This document shows positions 50,728 to 60,606 of a DNA stretch of 64,000 bases, piece by piece. The notes under the pieces were generated by a model. That model was given only the letters and a program-made list of their open reading frames with translations. It did not search any database and was not told the DNA's origin. A program made the position numbers and the translations under genes. Each line of letters opens with the position of its first letter. Position 1 is the first letter of the stretch. This stretch comes from Nitrospira lenta (GTDB taxonomy: Bacteria; Nitrospirota; Nitrospiria; Nitrospirales; Nitrospiraceae): positions 1 to 64,000 of the forward strand of contig CAMBDY010000009.1 in the NCBI GenBank assembly GCA_945865525.1. Direction: 5' to 3'.

Positions 50728-51207
50728 CTACTTGATCATCAAAATCTTACCGGACAGATGCGCCGGATGCAGATGACAGCGATAGGTCAACGTATTCCCC
50801 TGCGTGGCATAGAACATGTCGCTGGTCGGAATACCGATGTACTTCGTTTCGCCAGGCTTCAACACAATTTTGGCGTTCATCACCGTCGGAGTCAAAGAAT
50901 TCGTGGCATCAGTCATCTCAAACCCATGCTCGGCAGTCGCATTATTCGTCACCTTGAGCAAAACTGGACGCCCCGGCCGAACTTTAAAATCGATGACCGT
51001 GACGGACGGATACCACGACTTCAAAGCGCCAATCTCAACTGCGAATAGCTCGGCATCAACGTCCAGCTCACTAAACAGCTGGCCAACAACTCTGCCAGTG
51101 GCCAAATCTCCGACTTCGACTCCGCCAGCTTGGAGCGCAAACGCGGTGGATGCCCCACCTACCGCCAACATGAGGCCGAAGAAGACCCCTAACATCGTTT
51201 TGCCCAT
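50728..51207 (-). CDS. Exported cupredoxin-domain protein
   Basis: Signal peptide; KVRPGRPVLLKVTNNATAEHGFEM and TYRCHLHPAHLSGKILMIK copper-ligand-like region. Confidence 0.82.
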   Translation of the reverse strand: MGKTMLGVFFGLMLAVGGASTAFALQAGGVEVGDLATGRVVGQLFSELDVDAELFAVEIGALKSWYPSVTVIDFKVRPGRPVLLKVTNNATAEHGFEMTDATNSLTPTVMNAKIVLKPGETKYIGIPTSDMFYATQGNTLTYRCHLHPAHLSGKILMIK

Positions 51208-51466
51208 GACCTACCTCCTTAAAAAAAAGAAGAGAGTGAATCGGCTTGGTAGCACCCGCCCGCCAAGCCCGCGCGGTCTAAACCCCAACTGACAAAGACT
51301 TCTCTAGAGCGAATTCCTGTTTGATGCTTGCTCCGCGATCATCACGGAGGCCTCTTATAGCACGGTAACGAAAATAGACGCAAGCAGGTTTCTTCGGCTC
51401 TTTCTGAAAGGCCCCTCCGAACCCGCGACGCTAGACTACCTCAAGATTCTGATCTATTTCAACATC

Positions 51467-53029
51467 TTAGTGCACGGTCACGCCTTCAGGAGACGCGGCG
51501 TGCACGGCCGATCCCATCAAGAGATCGTACGGCGCATAGTTGTCCGTGAGCACGATGCCCGGTTCCCAGGGGAGTGCGCGATGCCCCCTCAACAGGGCAA
51601 GGGCCTCGAAGGGAAGCCGCTGCCGCTCAACCAATCGGTTCACGTGATCCGCAATGGTCGTGAGATAGTGTGACGCGAGTGCGGCCCCGGCAAAAAAAAT
51701 CAGATTCTCGGACTTCGTCTGAGCCGACCTCCAGGGCCCCTTGACGGCAAAAGACTCGATATTGGGAAACGACCGTCTCATCGTCTGCACGACTGCATTG
51801 GCCCGCAGCAAATCGCCTCCCTCCCCAGACGAGGCCAGATTCACCGCCAAGATCCCGTTCGGCTTCAAATGGGCGCGCACCTCGGCGAAGAACTCAGCGG
51901 TGGTCAGATGAAAGGGAACCATGTGGCGCGCAAAGGCATCGACCCAAATAAAATCATAGGTCTGCGCCGTGGAGTGCAGAAAGACTCTGGCGTCCCGGAT
52001 ATGCACGTGATGCTGCCGCGGGGGCTGATAGGAAAAATACGTTTCGGCTAGGCGCGCAACGACGGGATCAAACTCAACCACATCCATTTCTAGGTCAGGC
52101 CACCGTTGGGCAAGCCACTTGGCCAACGATCCGCCTCCATGGCCTAAGATCAAGCCCTGCTTCGGCTCCGGTACCAACGCGAGCGATGCGACCATCAACT
52201 GGCTATACGGAAGAAACAACGTGACTGGGTCCGCCTTCCACATGACCGCATGGAACGTCCGATCTAGGATGAGATACCGGAACAGATCGTCATCACGGAC
52301 TCGGACTTGCTGATAGGGACTGTCTTCCTGATAGACCGGCGGCTTCAACTTCTGAATCGGCGACAGGGCCCCGGCTCCCAAGCCGCCGACACAAAGGATG
52401 AGGAGACCGATCACAACGGGCCTCGCGGTCGTCCCCCGAATCAACCACCAGAGACCAAGCCCCACCTGAATGGCGCCGAGCCACGCCACCAGCGCCTGAC
52501 TGCCGATCCACGACAGAAAGAAAAATGCCGTTCCCCAAGTTCCCAATAAACTTCCCATCGTGGAGAGCGCGATCATCCGGCCTGTCTGCCGACCAAAATG
52601 AGCAAGGTCCGACACGGCCAATCGCAACATGGCCGGCAACACGCCACTCAACCCAAAGGCCGGCGGGCCTAGCAACAGCGCCGCCGCCACGCAGGGTCCC
52701 CACCGTGGATCCTCAATCGCCGCCGCGACTGCGAAGAGGACCGGCTGACTGAGCCAGGCGATTAAACAGGTCCAGGCTCCGGAGAACAACAACAGGCCGG
52801 CCAGCACCTGTCCCCCACGATAGCGATCTGAGACCCAGCCCCCAAAGGCATACCCGCCGCTCATTGCGGCAAGAATCACGCCGATCAAGGCCCCCCAGAC
52901 GAACAGAGAGCTTCCGAAGACCGGCGCCAGGAGCCGGCTGCCCAAAATTTCAAGCGCCATGACCACGGCACCGGTCACCACTGCTGTGGTCAAAAGCAAC
53001 CAGCGAGGTATGTGTGTGGATCGAGGCAT
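51467..53029 (-). CDS. Fused MFS-like/spermidine-synthase-like membrane protein
   Basis: N-terminal multi-TM region (LEILGSRLLAPVFGSSLFVWGALIGVILAAMSGGYAFGGW), C-terminal LGHGGGSLAKWLAQRWPDLEMDVVEFDPVVARLA. Confidence 0.88.
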   Translation of the reverse strand: MPRSTHIPRWLLLTTAVVTGAVVMALEILGSRLLAPVFGSSLFVWGALIGVILAAMSGGYAFGGWVSDRYRGGQVLAGLLLFSGAWTCLIAWLSQPVLFAVAAAIEDPRWGPCVAAALLLGPPAFGLSGVLPAMLRLAVSDLAHFGRQTGRMIALSTMGSLLGTWGTAFFFLSWIGSQALVAWLGAIQVGLGLWWLIRGTTARPVVIGLLILCVGGLGAGALSPIQKLKPPVYQEDSPYQQVRVRDDDLFRYLILDRTFHAVMWKADPVTLFLPYSQLMVASLALVPEPKQGLILGHGGGSLAKWLAQRWPDLEMDVVEFDPVVARLAETYFSYQPPRQHHVHIRDARVFLHSTAQTYDFIWVDAFARHMVPFHLTTAEFFAEVRAHLKPNGILAVNLASSGEGGDLLRANAVVQTMRRSFPNIESFAVKGPWRSAQTKSENLIFFAGAALASHYLTTIADHVNRLVERQRLPFEALALLRGHRALPWEPGIVLTDNYAPYDLLMGSAVHAASPEGVTVH

Positions 53030-53078
53030 CGGCCTTATCTCGAACGAACTGGTAAGGGCAACGCAGACTCCAGCGTGG

Positions 53079-53489
53079 TCACAGACCGCCCCAGTTTTTA
53101 AAGTATCGCAACAGATCACGGACCGAGATGATCCCCACGATCTGCCCCTCGTCAGAAATTGCCAGATGCCGAATCCCCTGCTCGGCCATCATTTCACTCG
53201 CCTCATGGGCCGAACTGGCACTATCGATCGACAGCAGCGGGTGGCTCATCACGGCACGCACTTGCGTTTGCTCCGCCGGCTGTCCCTCGGCCATCCCCTT
53301 GCGGACCAAATCAGACTCGCTAACTAGGCCACTGTACTGGCCCGCCTCATAGACCAACAAGGCACCAACCTTCGCCTCACGCATCGCCCTCGACGCCTCC
53401 AGCAGGGTCGCATCAGGACTGATCGTGCGCAAAGTTCTGCACATCATCACGGCCAGCGGTTGCTGTAACGGTCCGTTCTGAGTCGCCAT
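53079..53489 (-). CDS. Tandem CBS-domain protein
   Basis: TLLEASRAMREAKVGALLVYE...GLVSESDLVRKG...IRHLAISDEGQIVGIISVRDLLRY. Confidence 0.9.
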   Translation of the reverse strand: MATQNGPLQQPLAVMMCRTLRTISPDATLLEASRAMREAKVGALLVYEAGQYSGLVSESDLVRKGMAEGQPAEQTQVRAVMSHPLLSIDSASSAHEASEMMAEQGIRHLAISDEGQIVGIISVRDLLRYFKNWGGL

Positions 53490-53652
53490 ACAATTCGTCC
53501 ATCCCCTTGAGGGGGCAAATACTACTCAGCCCACGGACAGCTGTCAACGAATGGGACCTCCCGATGGGCGAGCCTCGAATAACCTCGTTGCTCACCCACG
53601 ACCCCATTGCTATACTGCCCCGACCGTTCGTGATGAGAGGAGGACCGTGCCC

Positions 53653-54981
53653 ATGCATATCAGTGTTATTGGAACCGGCTATGTCGGGCTGGTCACAGGC
53701 GCCTGTTTTGCGGAGTTCGGTGTGACCGTGACCTGCATGGACACCGACGCCGGACGGATCGCCAGACTGGAGAAGGGCGATGTGCCGTTTTATGAACCGG
53801 GCATCTCGGAGCTCGTCGCCAAAGGCATTAGAGAGAAGCGGATTAGCTTTACCACTGACGTCGCCCAAGCCGTCAGCAAGGCCCTCGTCATCTTCATTGC
53901 CGTCGGCACCCCGCCGCGCGCGGACGGGTCCGCCGATCTCTCCTACGTCGAAGACGTGGGTCGCGGCATCGCCCAAACCATGACCGACTACAAAGTCATC
54001 GTCACTAAATCGACCGTCCCGGTGGGAACAGGCGAAAAGTTGCGCGAGGTCATCAACGCCCACCAATCCGGCACGCTCAGCTTCGACATCGTCTCCAACC
54101 CAGAGTTTCTGCGTGAAGGGTCCGCCATTGAAGACTTCATGCGGCCGAACCGAGTTGTTATCGGCGCAGACAGCGACCGGGCGATTGGAATCATGAAAGA
54201 ACTCTATCGTCCGCTCTATCTCATCGAAACGCCTTTCCTCGTGACCGACATTCCGACGGCCGAAATGATCAAGTACGCCTCCAACGCCTTCCTCGCCACC
54301 AAAATTTCCTTCATCAACGAAATTGCAACCATTTGTGAACAGGTGGGCGCCGACGTGCAGATGGTGGCGAAGGGGATGGGGCTCGACAACCGGATCGGGT
54401 CGAAGTTTCTCCATGCCGGACCCGGATTCGGCGGATCCTGCTTTCCGAAAGATCTGGCCGCACTTGTCCAGACGGGCGAGCGCGTTGGCTATCCCCCGCA
54501 GATCGCCGAAGCCGCGATCCTCGTCAACGCGCAGCAACGGACTAGAATGCTTGAAAAAATCACGAAAGAGACGGGGGGACTCACGGGCAAGACCTTCGCG
54601 ATGTTGGGCCTTTCCTTTAAGCCCAATACCAACGATTTACGGGATGCCCCAGCGCTGGCTCTTGCGCAGGAACTCATCAAGCACGGCGCCACGGTTCGCG
54701 CCTACGATCCTGCCGCCCTAGCGGAAGCCTGTCAGCTCGTCCCAGAGCTCGTCCCCTGCACGGATGCCTACGAGACCGCACAAGGCGCGGATGCCCTGAT
54801 CCTGATGACCGAATGGAATCAGTTCCGCACCCTCGACTTCACCAAGCTGAAAAGCTTCTTGCGGCAGCCCCTCTTCTTCGACCTCCGCAATGTCTACGAT
54901 TCCGACCGAATCACGAGCTTGGGCTTCCGACATATTTCGGTCGGGAGGCCCAGCAAGGCGCCCGCGCCGGCCAAACAATAA
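53653..54981 (+). CDS. ugd: UDP-glucose 6-dehydrogenase
   Basis: MHISVIGTGYVGLVTGACFAEFGVTVTCMD; KSTVPVGTGEKL; GPGFGGSCFPKDLAAL; GLSFKPNTNDLRDAPAL. Confidence 0.96.
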   Translation: MHISVIGTGYVGLVTGACFAEFGVTVTCMDTDAGRIARLEKGDVPFYEPGISELVAKGIREKRISFTTDVAQAVSKALVIFIAVGTPPRADGSADLSYVEDVGRGIAQTMTDYKVIVTKSTVPVGTGEKLREVINAHQSGTLSFDIVSNPEFLREGSAIEDFMRPNRVVIGADSDRAIGIMKELYRPLYLIETPFLVTDIPTAEMIKYASNAFLATKISFINEIATICEQVGADVQMVAKGMGLDNRIGSKFLHAGPGFGGSCFPKDLAALVQTGERVGYPPQIAEAAILVNAQQRTRMLEKITKETGGLTGKTFAMLGLSFKPNTNDLRDAPALALAQELIKHGATVRAYDPAALAEACQLVPELVPCTDAYETAQGADALILMTEWNQFRTLDFTKLKSFLRQPLFFDLRNVYDSDRITSLGFRHISVGRPSKAPAPAKQ

Positions 54982-54985
54982 TGCA

Positions 54986-55696
54986 TTACGTCAGTCGCGG
55001 CGCTTCAGCGGCCTTGGCGTCCTCGTTTGTTTTGGGCTTGTAGCCCATCCGGTCCAAGACCTTCATCACCCGCGTCTTCAAGCGATCATCGGCATTGGCC
55101 AGGGCGGTGGCCAGCGGCTCAACGGCGGGCTTGCCGATCTTCCGGATGATTTCCGTCACGGATTGCCGAAGCTCCTCTTCCTCGGACACCAGCAGGGGCA
55201 CGAGCGAAGAGACCGCGGGCCCGCCGATCTTAATCAACGAATCATAGGCGCGCTGCCGAACATCGCCGACTTCATCCACCAAGGCATCAACCAAGGGCTG
55301 CACTGCGCGCACTTCTTTCAGTTCACCCAACACTTCCGCCGCATACTTCCGATTGAGCCAGTGGGTGTCTTTGAGGTCTAGGAGCATCGCGTCAGCGCGT
55401 GCCGCGTTGGGATCCTTCGCGCGAATCCGAAAGCTCTTGGCGACACGCTTGCCGCCTTCTTCGACGACGCGGATCGTGGCGCCATCGCCGACCTTGAGCT
55501 TCTTCAGCTCTTCAAGCGCCTCGTCGTCTACATCCAGTACGACCGTCTTGCCATCATAGGCCAACAGCTCCACTTCGACCTGTTTCGTCTCAGGGTTCAC
55601 CGCGACGACCCGTTCCGTCACAAGGTTAAACCCGTCCTTCTTCGCGCCGCCCTTCGGACCGATCTGAATCAACTTTTTAGGAGCTTCGTCCGCCAT
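54986..55696 (-). CDS. HEAT-repeat protein with N-terminal beta-domain
   Basis: N-terminal ~100 aa beta-rich segment, then HEAT units (LNRKYAAEVLGELKEVRAVQPLVDALVDEVGDVRQRAYDSLIKIG). Confidence 0.82.
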   Translation of the reverse strand: MADEAPKKLIQIGPKGGAKKDGFNLVTERVVAVNPETKQVEVELLAYDGKTVVLDVDDEALEELKKLKVGDGATIRVVEEGGKRVAKSFRIRAKDPNAARADAMLLDLKDTHWLNRKYAAEVLGELKEVRAVQPLVDALVDEVGDVRQRAYDSLIKIGGPAVSSLVPLLVSEEEELRQSVTEIIRKIGKPAVEPLATALANADDRLKTRVMKVLDRMGYKPKTNEDAKAAEAPRLT

Positions 55697-55723
55697 GATG
55701 TATGTCCTTTACCTCGAAATAAA

Positions 55724-56488
55724 TTACGACTTCGCTTTCCACCCAAAACTTGCCAAGACGCCCTCAACCGTTTCCTGCACCATCGTGTTCTCATCTTCGA
55801 GCAGCGGCAGCAAGGGATCGATCGCTTCCTTCGCCCCGAGCCGCGCAAGCGACTCCGCTGCATTCCGCCGCACGAGCCAATCTTCATCCTTGAGCGATTC
55901 GATCAAGGGACCGACGCCGCGGGCATCGCCGATCTTGCCCAGGGCCTCGGCCGCATGGCGGCGCACCATCCAATTATTGCCCAAGAGTCCCTCGATCAAG
56001 GCCTCCACGGCCCGCGCATCGCCAATTTTCTTAAGTACCCGCGCGACATCCTCGCGTACAGTGTTGTCGGTCAGCGCCTCGACCAGCCCCGGCACGGCTC
56101 GCGGATCGCCGATGCGCTCTAGCGCCCAGACGGCCGCGGTCCGTACCGCGCCATCCTTATCCTTAAGGGCCTTCACGAGGGGATCAATCCCCCGCTGATC
56201 CTTAAGCTTCCCCAACCCCGCCGCCGCTTGCTCGCGAATCGCCCATTCATCGTCCGTCAGCGCTTCAATTAAGGGATCGACGACCATGGGACCGATCCGC
56301 ACGATCGCGCTAGTCGCCGCTTCCCTGATCAACACATCTTCGTCCGCCATGAGCGCGATCAGCGGCCCCACCGCGTCCTCGCCCACCTGACTCAAGCTGG
56401 CAATCGCATGGTCGCGAAGCGCTTCATTATTATCCCGCAGCGCTCCGATCAGTTGCTCGATCCGTTCCGCCTGCACATCCTCACTCAT
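55724..56488 (-). CDS. HEAT-repeat (PBS-lyase-like) protein
   Basis: Tandem DDEWAIREQAAAGLGKLKDQRGIDPLVKALKDKDGAVRTAA units; ends LASFGWKAKS. Confidence 0.9.
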   Translation of the reverse strand: MSEDVQAERIEQLIGALRDNNEALRDHAIASLSQVGEDAVGPLIALMADEDVLIREAATSAIVRIGPMVVDPLIEALTDDEWAIREQAAAGLGKLKDQRGIDPLVKALKDKDGAVRTAAVWALERIGDPRAVPGLVEALTDNTVREDVARVLKKIGDARAVEALIEGLLGNNWMVRRHAAEALGKIGDARGVGPLIESLKDEDWLVRRNAAESLARLGAKEAIDPLLPLLEDENTMVQETVEGVLASFGWKAKS

Positions 56489-57611
56489 CGTCGTCCTGCC
56501 CTCCCTGACTCCCGACAGGCGTCCCGTCGAGCGCTTCCAGTTTATCGGCAATTAAGCCTGAATTGTACGCAACAAGGCCATCCCGGTCTGTCCTCAACCG
56601 GTCGAACAACTCTTTGTGTGGACGTAGCACTTCCACATCCTTCACTTTGGCCAACGCCTCCATGGCAAAGACCCGCAAGGGGCGAATGGGGATAGCCTCG
56701 ATATACAGTTGGGCCGGCCTGGCATCACCGATCAAGCCCAAGGATTTCATCGCCAGCTCCTTCACGCCCGTATCCTTATCGACCCGCAACCGCTCCATCA
56801 AGGGCTCCACCGCGCGCACATCGCCAATCTTGCCCAACAAGTCAGCCGCCGCTTCACGGATAACCCAATCATCGTCCTCCAGATACTCGATTAAAATCTC
56901 CACGCTCGGACGACCGATCGCCAGTAAATTAATCACGGTGCTCATGCGAGCCTCTTCCCGTTCACTCAACTCTTCAATCTCGCGAAGATCATCGAACACG
57001 CTGTTGATGCGCTCACGAATGGCCGTCAACTTCTTAAGCGTCCGCACGGCAATGTCGCGAATGGCCGGCTGCCCCATGGCCGCGATAAAAGCATCCGACG
57101 ACCGGGGGTCAAGCAGCCGCTCCAACATTGTTGCGGCCAGAATCTGCGCTTCCGGATCGGGATGGATCAACATCTCGCTCAACGGGGCGATGGCATTAGG
57201 AATCACCCCCAACAACTGCGAGGCCACCAGGCGAGTCTCGTCATCTTTTGATTCATAGACCAGCGCGGTCAACGCCGCGGCAGTCATCTCATCCAGCACC
57301 CCAGCCATATGCTCCAACGCTGATGCGCTGGCCTTGCGGACCGCCGCATCGTCATCGCGGAGCAAGCGGACCAACGGCACACCGGCATGCGGATCGTTCA
57401 CGCGAGCCAGCATGGCCGCGGCCTCAGCTTTCAGTGCGGGCGCACCGGTCGCCAGCGCCTCGACCAACGCCTGCACCGCACGGGGGCCCCCGGACAGGCA
57501 GGCCGCCGTCGCGCGCATCCGCCGCCAGTCCTCTTCATGAACGAGCTCGGCAACCAGCGTTTCAATCGTTTCTTTCGACATCGTTTCTTTCGAAACAGAC
57601 ACGAGGCTCAC
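56481..57611 (-). CDS. HEAT-repeat protein (overlaps the next gene's start)
   Basis: DDDWVIREAAADLLGKIGDVRAVEPLMERLRVDKDTGVKELA; GDDDE-stop overlaps downstream ATGAGTGA. Confidence 0.88.
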   Translation of the reverse strand: MSLVSVSKETMSKETIETLVAELVHEEDWRRMRATAACLSGGPRAVQALVEALATGAPALKAEAAAMLARVNDPHAGVPLVRLLRDDDAAVRKASASALEHMAGVLDEMTAAALTALVYESKDDETRLVASQLLGVIPNAIAPLSEMLIHPDPEAQILAATMLERLLDPRSSDAFIAAMGQPAIRDIAVRTLKKLTAIRERINSVFDDLREIEELSEREEARMSTVINLLAIGRPSVEILIEYLEDDDWVIREAAADLLGKIGDVRAVEPLMERLRVDKDTGVKELAMKSLGLIGDARPAQLYIEAIPIRPLRVFAMEALAKVKDVEVLRPHKELFDRLRTDRDGLVAYNSGLIADKLEALDGTPVGSQGGQDDDE

Positions 57612-57686
57612 GGCAAGAGAGCGTCGTCGTCTATCGCCTTCGACGCCCAGCCCGTTTGCCTCTGACCGTACGCGCCTCGCCTTCTC

Positions 57687-58769
57687 TTACACCCGCCCAG
57701 CCCGCCAGCCTACTCGGGCCAAGGTCTCTTTGACATGGTATACAATATTGTCATCCGACTCGTGCGCCAACATCGCCAACAGGGGCGCAATCACAGCGTT
57801 CCCAAATCGTGTCAACGCCTCGGCAGCCTCCGCGCGCGTCACGGTATACCGGAGGGTCTTCAGGAGCGACGGAATGGCCGCTTCGTCACGGATCACACCC
57901 AAGGCCCTGACGGCCGCACCCATCGTCAGGATTTCTTCATCCCACTGATCGCCACAGCCCTCCATCGAGCGCGCGGCATCAGGGTCGCCCACTCGCTCAA
58001 TAACCGCAATCAATACCGGCACCGCAGACCGATCACCGATCTTGCCCAACGCCTCCACCGCCAAAGGCCGCAGCCCGGCTGTGTTCATCGCCGTCACGAG
58101 GAACTCAATCGCGCGCACATCCCCGATCTGGCCCAATGCGCGAACGGCATCCTCGCGAACTGCTCGGTCCCGATCGTTGACGAGCACCGATAGCAGAGGG
58201 TCTACCGCGTCTGGCGACCTCGTTTTCCCTAACGCCTCGACCGCATGCAGCCGCACCAACCATTCCGTATGAGTCAGCGCCTCGAGCAGCGACGAGAGCG
58301 CCGCCTCGCCGATTGCCGCAAGGGCCGTCGACGTTTCCTCACGCACGGCTTTTACCTTGTCCTGGAGCAACGGCACTAATGACACCACGGCCCCTGCGTC
58401 GTGAATCAGGCCCAAGGCCTTGGCCGCATGCATCCGCACAATCCAGTCCGGACTCTTCAGCGCCTTGATGAGTGGCCCGAGCACCCGCACATCGGCAATC
58501 GCGGCCAACACCGACGAGGCCAACTCCTGAACCGTGAGCACGGGATCGGCGAGGCAGGCCCCCAGGGTCATCACGGCCGGCTCGCCGATCGCCAAGAGCG
58601 CCCCCGTCGCCGCGTCGCGCACCGCGCGATCACCGTCACGCAACACAGAGACTAATGGGACAACCGCTCTTGGATCCCGAAGTCGGCCCAGAATCATGGC
58701 CGCCTCTTCACGAATCGCCCAGTCCTCATCTTTGAGAGCGGCGATCTGTTCAGCTACCGCGTCCGCCAT
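57687..58769 (-). CDS. HEAT-repeat protein
   Basis: DEDWAIREEAAMILGRLRDPRAVVPLVSVLRDGDRAVRDAATGALLAIG repeats throughout; ends LARVGWRAGRV. Confidence 0.9.
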   Translation of the reverse strand: MADAVAEQIAALKDEDWAIREEAAMILGRLRDPRAVVPLVSVLRDGDRAVRDAATGALLAIGEPAVMTLGACLADPVLTVQELASSVLAAIADVRVLGPLIKALKSPDWIVRMHAAKALGLIHDAGAVVSLVPLLQDKVKAVREETSTALAAIGEAALSSLLEALTHTEWLVRLHAVEALGKTRSPDAVDPLLSVLVNDRDRAVREDAVRALGQIGDVRAIEFLVTAMNTAGLRPLAVEALGKIGDRSAVPVLIAVIERVGDPDAARSMEGCGDQWDEEILTMGAAVRALGVIRDEAAIPSLLKTLRYTVTRAEAAEALTRFGNAVIAPLLAMLAHESDDNIVYHVKETLARVGWRAGRV

Positions 58770-58785
58770 AGTGTTCCGCTACCTG

Positions 58786-60150
58786 CTAGCCTCGTTGGGC
58801 ATAATCACCAGACGGGCCAAATCGTCCCGTGTCGCCGAGCGGCATGTCCACTCGGGCATTGTCGACCACGCTCGAGTTCACGGTGATGTCTTCCGGCGCT
58901 GGCATCCAACCCAATTTCTCAAGCGTCTCCAGCGTCAATTGCCGCAAGGCATCTTTTGCCGTGAGTCGGACCGACGCGTAGGAGAGCACCCGCTCCCCTT
59001 CTTTAACCACTTCAGAGGCTTTCGGGTCGTACAGAAAGGCAATCAGCGGCTCGATCGCCGTATCGCCAATCGTCGCGAGGGCGGCGCTCGCCTTCTCACG
59101 CAACACACCATCTTTCAAGAGCATGATCAAATCAGGGATCACACGTGGATCGCGGAACTGGCCCAGCGCCGTCGCAGCCGCTTCCTTGATAAAGGCATCT
59201 TCGCTGACGATACACCCAGGAGTCGGAGTCCCATCCTGCTTAATCCCCTTCCCCTTCAAGGCATCCAGTACCGAGGGCAGGGCGCGCGGATCCCCGATCA
59301 TGCCGAGCGACGCAATGGCATGTCGCTTCACGACCCCGTCCTTCATTGCCTCGATCAAGCCATCGATAGCCCGCGGATCGCCGATCTGGCCCAGGGCAAT
59401 CGTGGCATCTTCCCGGACGGCCCGATCCGGATCTTTCAGCATGGCAATCAAAATATCGACAACCTTGGAGTCCCGCACCCAGGTTCGTCCAATTTGATAG
59501 TCCGTGGTCATCCCGCCGAGCGCACGGGCTGCATGACACCGCACGATAAAATCTTTATCCAGAAGACATTCCATCAACGGATCGACGGAAGGCTGGCCGA
59601 TCGCGATGAGGGCGGTCCCGGCTGTTTCTCGTACGGTTTTCGAGGGATCGCGAAATAGTTTGGTCAAGACGGGGATCGCTTTGGGGTTGCGGATCTTGCC
59701 CAACGCCTCTACCGCGGCGCTCTTCACGGCGCCGTCACGATCGCGACAGACGAGCATAAGCGCCTCGACGACTTTCGGATCTTTGATCTCGCCACAGACT
59801 TTTGCGGCATGCTCGCGGACGCGCCACCGCTCGTCTTTTAATGCGACGATCAAGCGATCGACCGTCATCGCCCCCATCGAGGCCATAGCCTCGACGGCAT
59901 CGTTCCGCACATCCATAGTGGCATCGTTGAATAGGACGATGAGCGCTTCCACAGCTTTCGTCCCACCGATCTTCGCCACGCCACGGCCCGCATGGGCCCG
60001 CACGCTCCAATATTCGTCTCCGCAAGCCCCAACCAGCGCGTCCAAGGTAGAAGGATTTGCGAGTTCCGCAAGGGCCTTGGCCGCCTCTTCGCGGGTAGCA
60101 TCATCGACATCCTCGAGTGCCTCTAAGAGATCATCAAGCGTCTGAGCCAT
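58786..60150 (-). CDS. HEAT-repeat protein
   Basis: DERWRVREHAAKVCGEIKDPKVVEALMLVCRDRDGAVKSAAVEALGKI repeats; LEKLGWMPAPEDIT near C-terminus. Confidence 0.9.
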   Translation of the reverse strand: MAQTLDDLLEALEDVDDATREEAAKALAELANPSTLDALVGACGDEYWSVRAHAGRGVAKIGGTKAVEALIVLFNDATMDVRNDAVEAMASMGAMTVDRLIVALKDERWRVREHAAKVCGEIKDPKVVEALMLVCRDRDGAVKSAAVEALGKIRNPKAIPVLTKLFRDPSKTVRETAGTALIAIGQPSVDPLMECLLDKDFIVRCHAARALGGMTTDYQIGRTWVRDSKVVDILIAMLKDPDRAVREDATIALGQIGDPRAIDGLIEAMKDGVVKRHAIASLGMIGDPRALPSVLDALKGKGIKQDGTPTPGCIVSEDAFIKEAAATALGQFRDPRVIPDLIMLLKDGVLREKASAALATIGDTAIEPLIAFLYDPKASEVVKEGERVLSYASVRLTAKDALRQLTLETLEKLGWMPAPEDITVNSSVVDNARVDMPLGDTGRFGPSGDYAQRG

Positions 60151-60163
60151 GAGTGCCGCTCCT

Positions 60164-60598
60164 CTACGGATAGTAGTTGTCGCGCTGGCCGCCATGCGGA
60201 TAGGTCTGGCTGCAACGGACGGTTAAGGTCTGGGTCCCTCGCCCCTCCACACATTGGTTGAAGGCCTGGGCAATATCCAGCTTACCCTCCAGATTCACCG
60301 TGAAGGGGAAATCAAAAGTGAAGCTGATGAACTTATACTTACCCGGCTTTAGTTTGAGGGTGCGGGACTCGGTCGTCCTGTAGGCATCCATAGACTCAGG
60401 GTCCGACGCCTGAATAGGCGGAGTGACGCCCGGCACATACCACCAAGTCTGAGGATGAATTTTCGTGGCGTCGACGGTGATGACATGTTCCTGCGTATAG
60501 GCAGCAGGTGGACCGGCTGCGAGCGCCGAGAAGACGACCGAAGAGGCCAGCACGCCCCCGAGCAGGCTCACGATCATGTACCATTTTACATGCGGCAT
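60164..60598 (-). CDS. Small exported hypothetical protein
   Basis: Signal peptide MPHVKWYMIVSLLGGVLASSVVFSALAAG; beta-rich LKLKPGKYKFISFTFDFPFTVNLEG. Confidence 0.7.
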   Translation of the reverse strand: MPHVKWYMIVSLLGGVLASSVVFSALAAGPPAAYTQEHVITVDATKIHPQTWWYVPGVTPPIQASDPESMDAYRTTESRTLKLKPGKYKFISFTFDFPFTVNLEGKLDIAQAFNQCVEGRGTQTLTVRCSQTYPHGGQRDNYYP

Positions 60599-60606
60599 CC
60601 TGCAAC

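Noticed and set aside
58534-59658. 374-aa plus-strand ORF opposite the HEAT genes
   Set aside because: It spans the junction of two well-supported HEAT genes on the opposite strand. The composition is Arg/His-rich antisense translation, with no recognisable domain.
54986-60150. Possible CRISPR or DNA-level tandem repeat array, because similar segments recur (e.g. CGAATCGCCCA..TC)
   Set aside because: The similarity is at protein level (HEAT units of ~31 aa) with diverged DNA and no uniform repeat/spacer structure.
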